Program-made: the position numbers and the translations under genes
Part shown: positions 33,354 to 33,920 of the stretch, in pieces
Layout: each line of letters starts with the position of its first letter
Numbering within the stretch: position 1 is the first letter of the stretch
DNA from: an uncultured Clostridia bacterium
Lineage (GTDB): Bacteria > Bacillota > Clostridia > Oscillospirales > Acutalibacteraceae
Direction: 5' to 3'
Assembly (NCBI GenBank): GCA_937919155.1
Contig: CALFPM010000086.1
Coordinates: 1-33,920, forward strand
Length of the DNA stretch: 33,920 nt
Notes under the pieces: generated by a model
What the model was told of the DNA's origin: nothing
What the model saw: only the letters and a program-made list of their open reading frames with translations
Databases searched by the model: none

Positions 33354-33623
33354 GAAATACTAAAAATCATCCTTTTATGCTTATTAATTATTTGTGCAGT
33401 TAGTGTATGTTTTTCAAAGGATTTATTAGTATCTATCGTTATTTTTATGTCATATAGTTTAATTATGTCTATTATCTGGATGTTACTTGAATCTCCGGAT
33501 TTAGCAATTACAGAAGCTGCGGTTGGAGCTGGTGTAACAAGTATTATTTTCTTTGTCACATTGAAGAAAATTAAGAAAATTGATGGAGGTGAGATTGATG
33601 AGCAAAATCAAGAACTTGATTAA
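33354..33623 (+). CDS. MbhD/MrpA-C-like antiporter subunit (DUF4040), joined to carB
   Basis: About 90 residues with three membrane helices: [36 protein letters not shown], and [16 protein letters not shown]. The [17 protein letters not shown] motif is typical of the DUF4040 domain found in MbhD-type subunits of membrane-bound hydrogenases and at the C-terminus of MrpA Na+/H+ antiporters. The true start has been lost at the join with carB. It overlaps the next gene by 26 bases, the usual coupling in mbh/mrp clusters. Codon use differs somewhat from the carB part. Confidence 0.78.
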   Translation, partial: EILKIILLCLLIICAVSVCFSKDLLVSIVIFMSYSLIMSIIWMLLESPDLAITEAAVGAGVTSIIFFVTLKKIKKIDGGEIDEQNQELD

Positions 33624-33920
33624 CCAAGAAGAAGATATTTTATCATCAATTGATGAACCGAAATATCTTGAAAAAGAGGTTGAAATTGAACATGAACACC
33701 TTCATGTTGATGAAAAAGTAAAAGAAGAAATTAGAAAAAGAAATGTTGCATATACACGTAAAATTTATAATGTATTAGCTACTATTGCTGCTATTTTCTT
33801 TGTTGGTGTATTAATTTATGGGGTAGCATTTTTGCCTGAATTTGGTGCTCTTGGAAACCCTACTCAAAATGAAATTGTAGATAAATATATTCAAGATGGT
33901 ATTTCAAATACTGGTGCCAC
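33598..33920 (+). CDS. MbhE/MnhB-type antiporter subunit, partial (runs off the window)
   Basis: From ATG 33598 (GGAGGTGAG just ahead) 107 residues are visible. A charged cytosolic N-terminus ([18 protein letters not shown]) leads to one membrane helix ([20 protein letters not shown]). The segment [20 protein letters not shown] followed by SNTGA matches the start of MbhE/MnhB-like subunits, where an extracytoplasmic loop precedes the conserved YDTLGE segment, which lies off the window. It belongs with the MbhD-like gene upstream as part of an Mrp/Mbh-type ion-translocating complex from a source genome other than the main one. Confidence 0.7.
   Translation, partial: MSKIKNLINQEEDILSSIDEPKYLEKEVEIEHEHLHVDEKVKEEIRKRNVAYTRKIYNVLATIAAIFFVGVLIYGVAFLPEFGALGNPTQNEIVDKYIQDGISNTGA

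Noticed and set aside
31914..33623. A novel CarB-membrane antiporter fusion enzyme
   Set aside because: CarB is cut within a domain and the antiporter lacks its start; the neighbouring region has several other such joins. Misassembly is far simpler.

Overview
The window reads as an assembled metagenomic contig. From about 1 to 29,560 it looks like one low-to-mid-GC, probably gut-associated member of the Clostridia (Oscillospirales/Ruminococcaceae-like). This rests on strong GGAGG ribosome binding sites, TTGACA/TATAAT promoters, a SpoIIQ-like M23 protein, paired GluRS and GlnRS, a GH127 enzyme, a GPH sugar symporter, a Na+-translocating decarboxylase beta subunit and secreted Big_2/DUF4474 and PHP proteins. 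No tRNA, rRNA, CRISPR array or insertion sequence was seen, and there is no gene-free gap over 300 bases.

Layout of the main part: a partial OadB-type subunit (1-823, -); rlmD then a Gfo/Idh/MocA oxidoreductase (3595-992, -); secreted Big_2/DUF4474 (3736-4884) and PHP (4991-6337) genes on +; a self-contained putative small RNA (6398-6529); secA then a GPH transporter (10699-6534, -), divergent from dCMP deaminase (10794-11291); exoA then an unknown anchored protein (13403-11331, -); two lipoproteins (13627-14505 + and 14800-14555 -); a four-gene operon gltX-glnS-membrane protein-GH127 (20702-14878, -); SpoIIQ-like M23 (20887-21570), then rpsO and pnp (21865-24571) with structured RNA leaders.

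The most interesting gene is a 1,527-residue protein (24697-29280): an N-terminal TIR domain with its catalytic-type Glu, a NACHT ATPase with intact Walker A and B, and a C-terminal array of 25 regular 23-residue BspA-type leucine-rich repeats. The order TIR-nucleotide-binding switch-LRR is that of plant TNL immune receptors. It has no signal peptide and has base and codon use unlike pnp next door, so a horizontally acquired single-gene anti-phage NLR is the best reading.

From about 29,560 to the end the contig appears to be a chain of fragments from other genomes: a GH4 N-terminus runs in frame into a PstS piece, then a RecG piece runs into an N-terminally truncated aldose epimerase; an AT-rich diacylglycerol-kinase-like gene carries a one-base insertion in its GGDGT motif; and half of CarB runs into an MbhD-type antiporter subunit. 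These joins look like assembly or amplification chimeras, not new fusion proteins, and the right flank of the NLR gene should not be used as genomic context.
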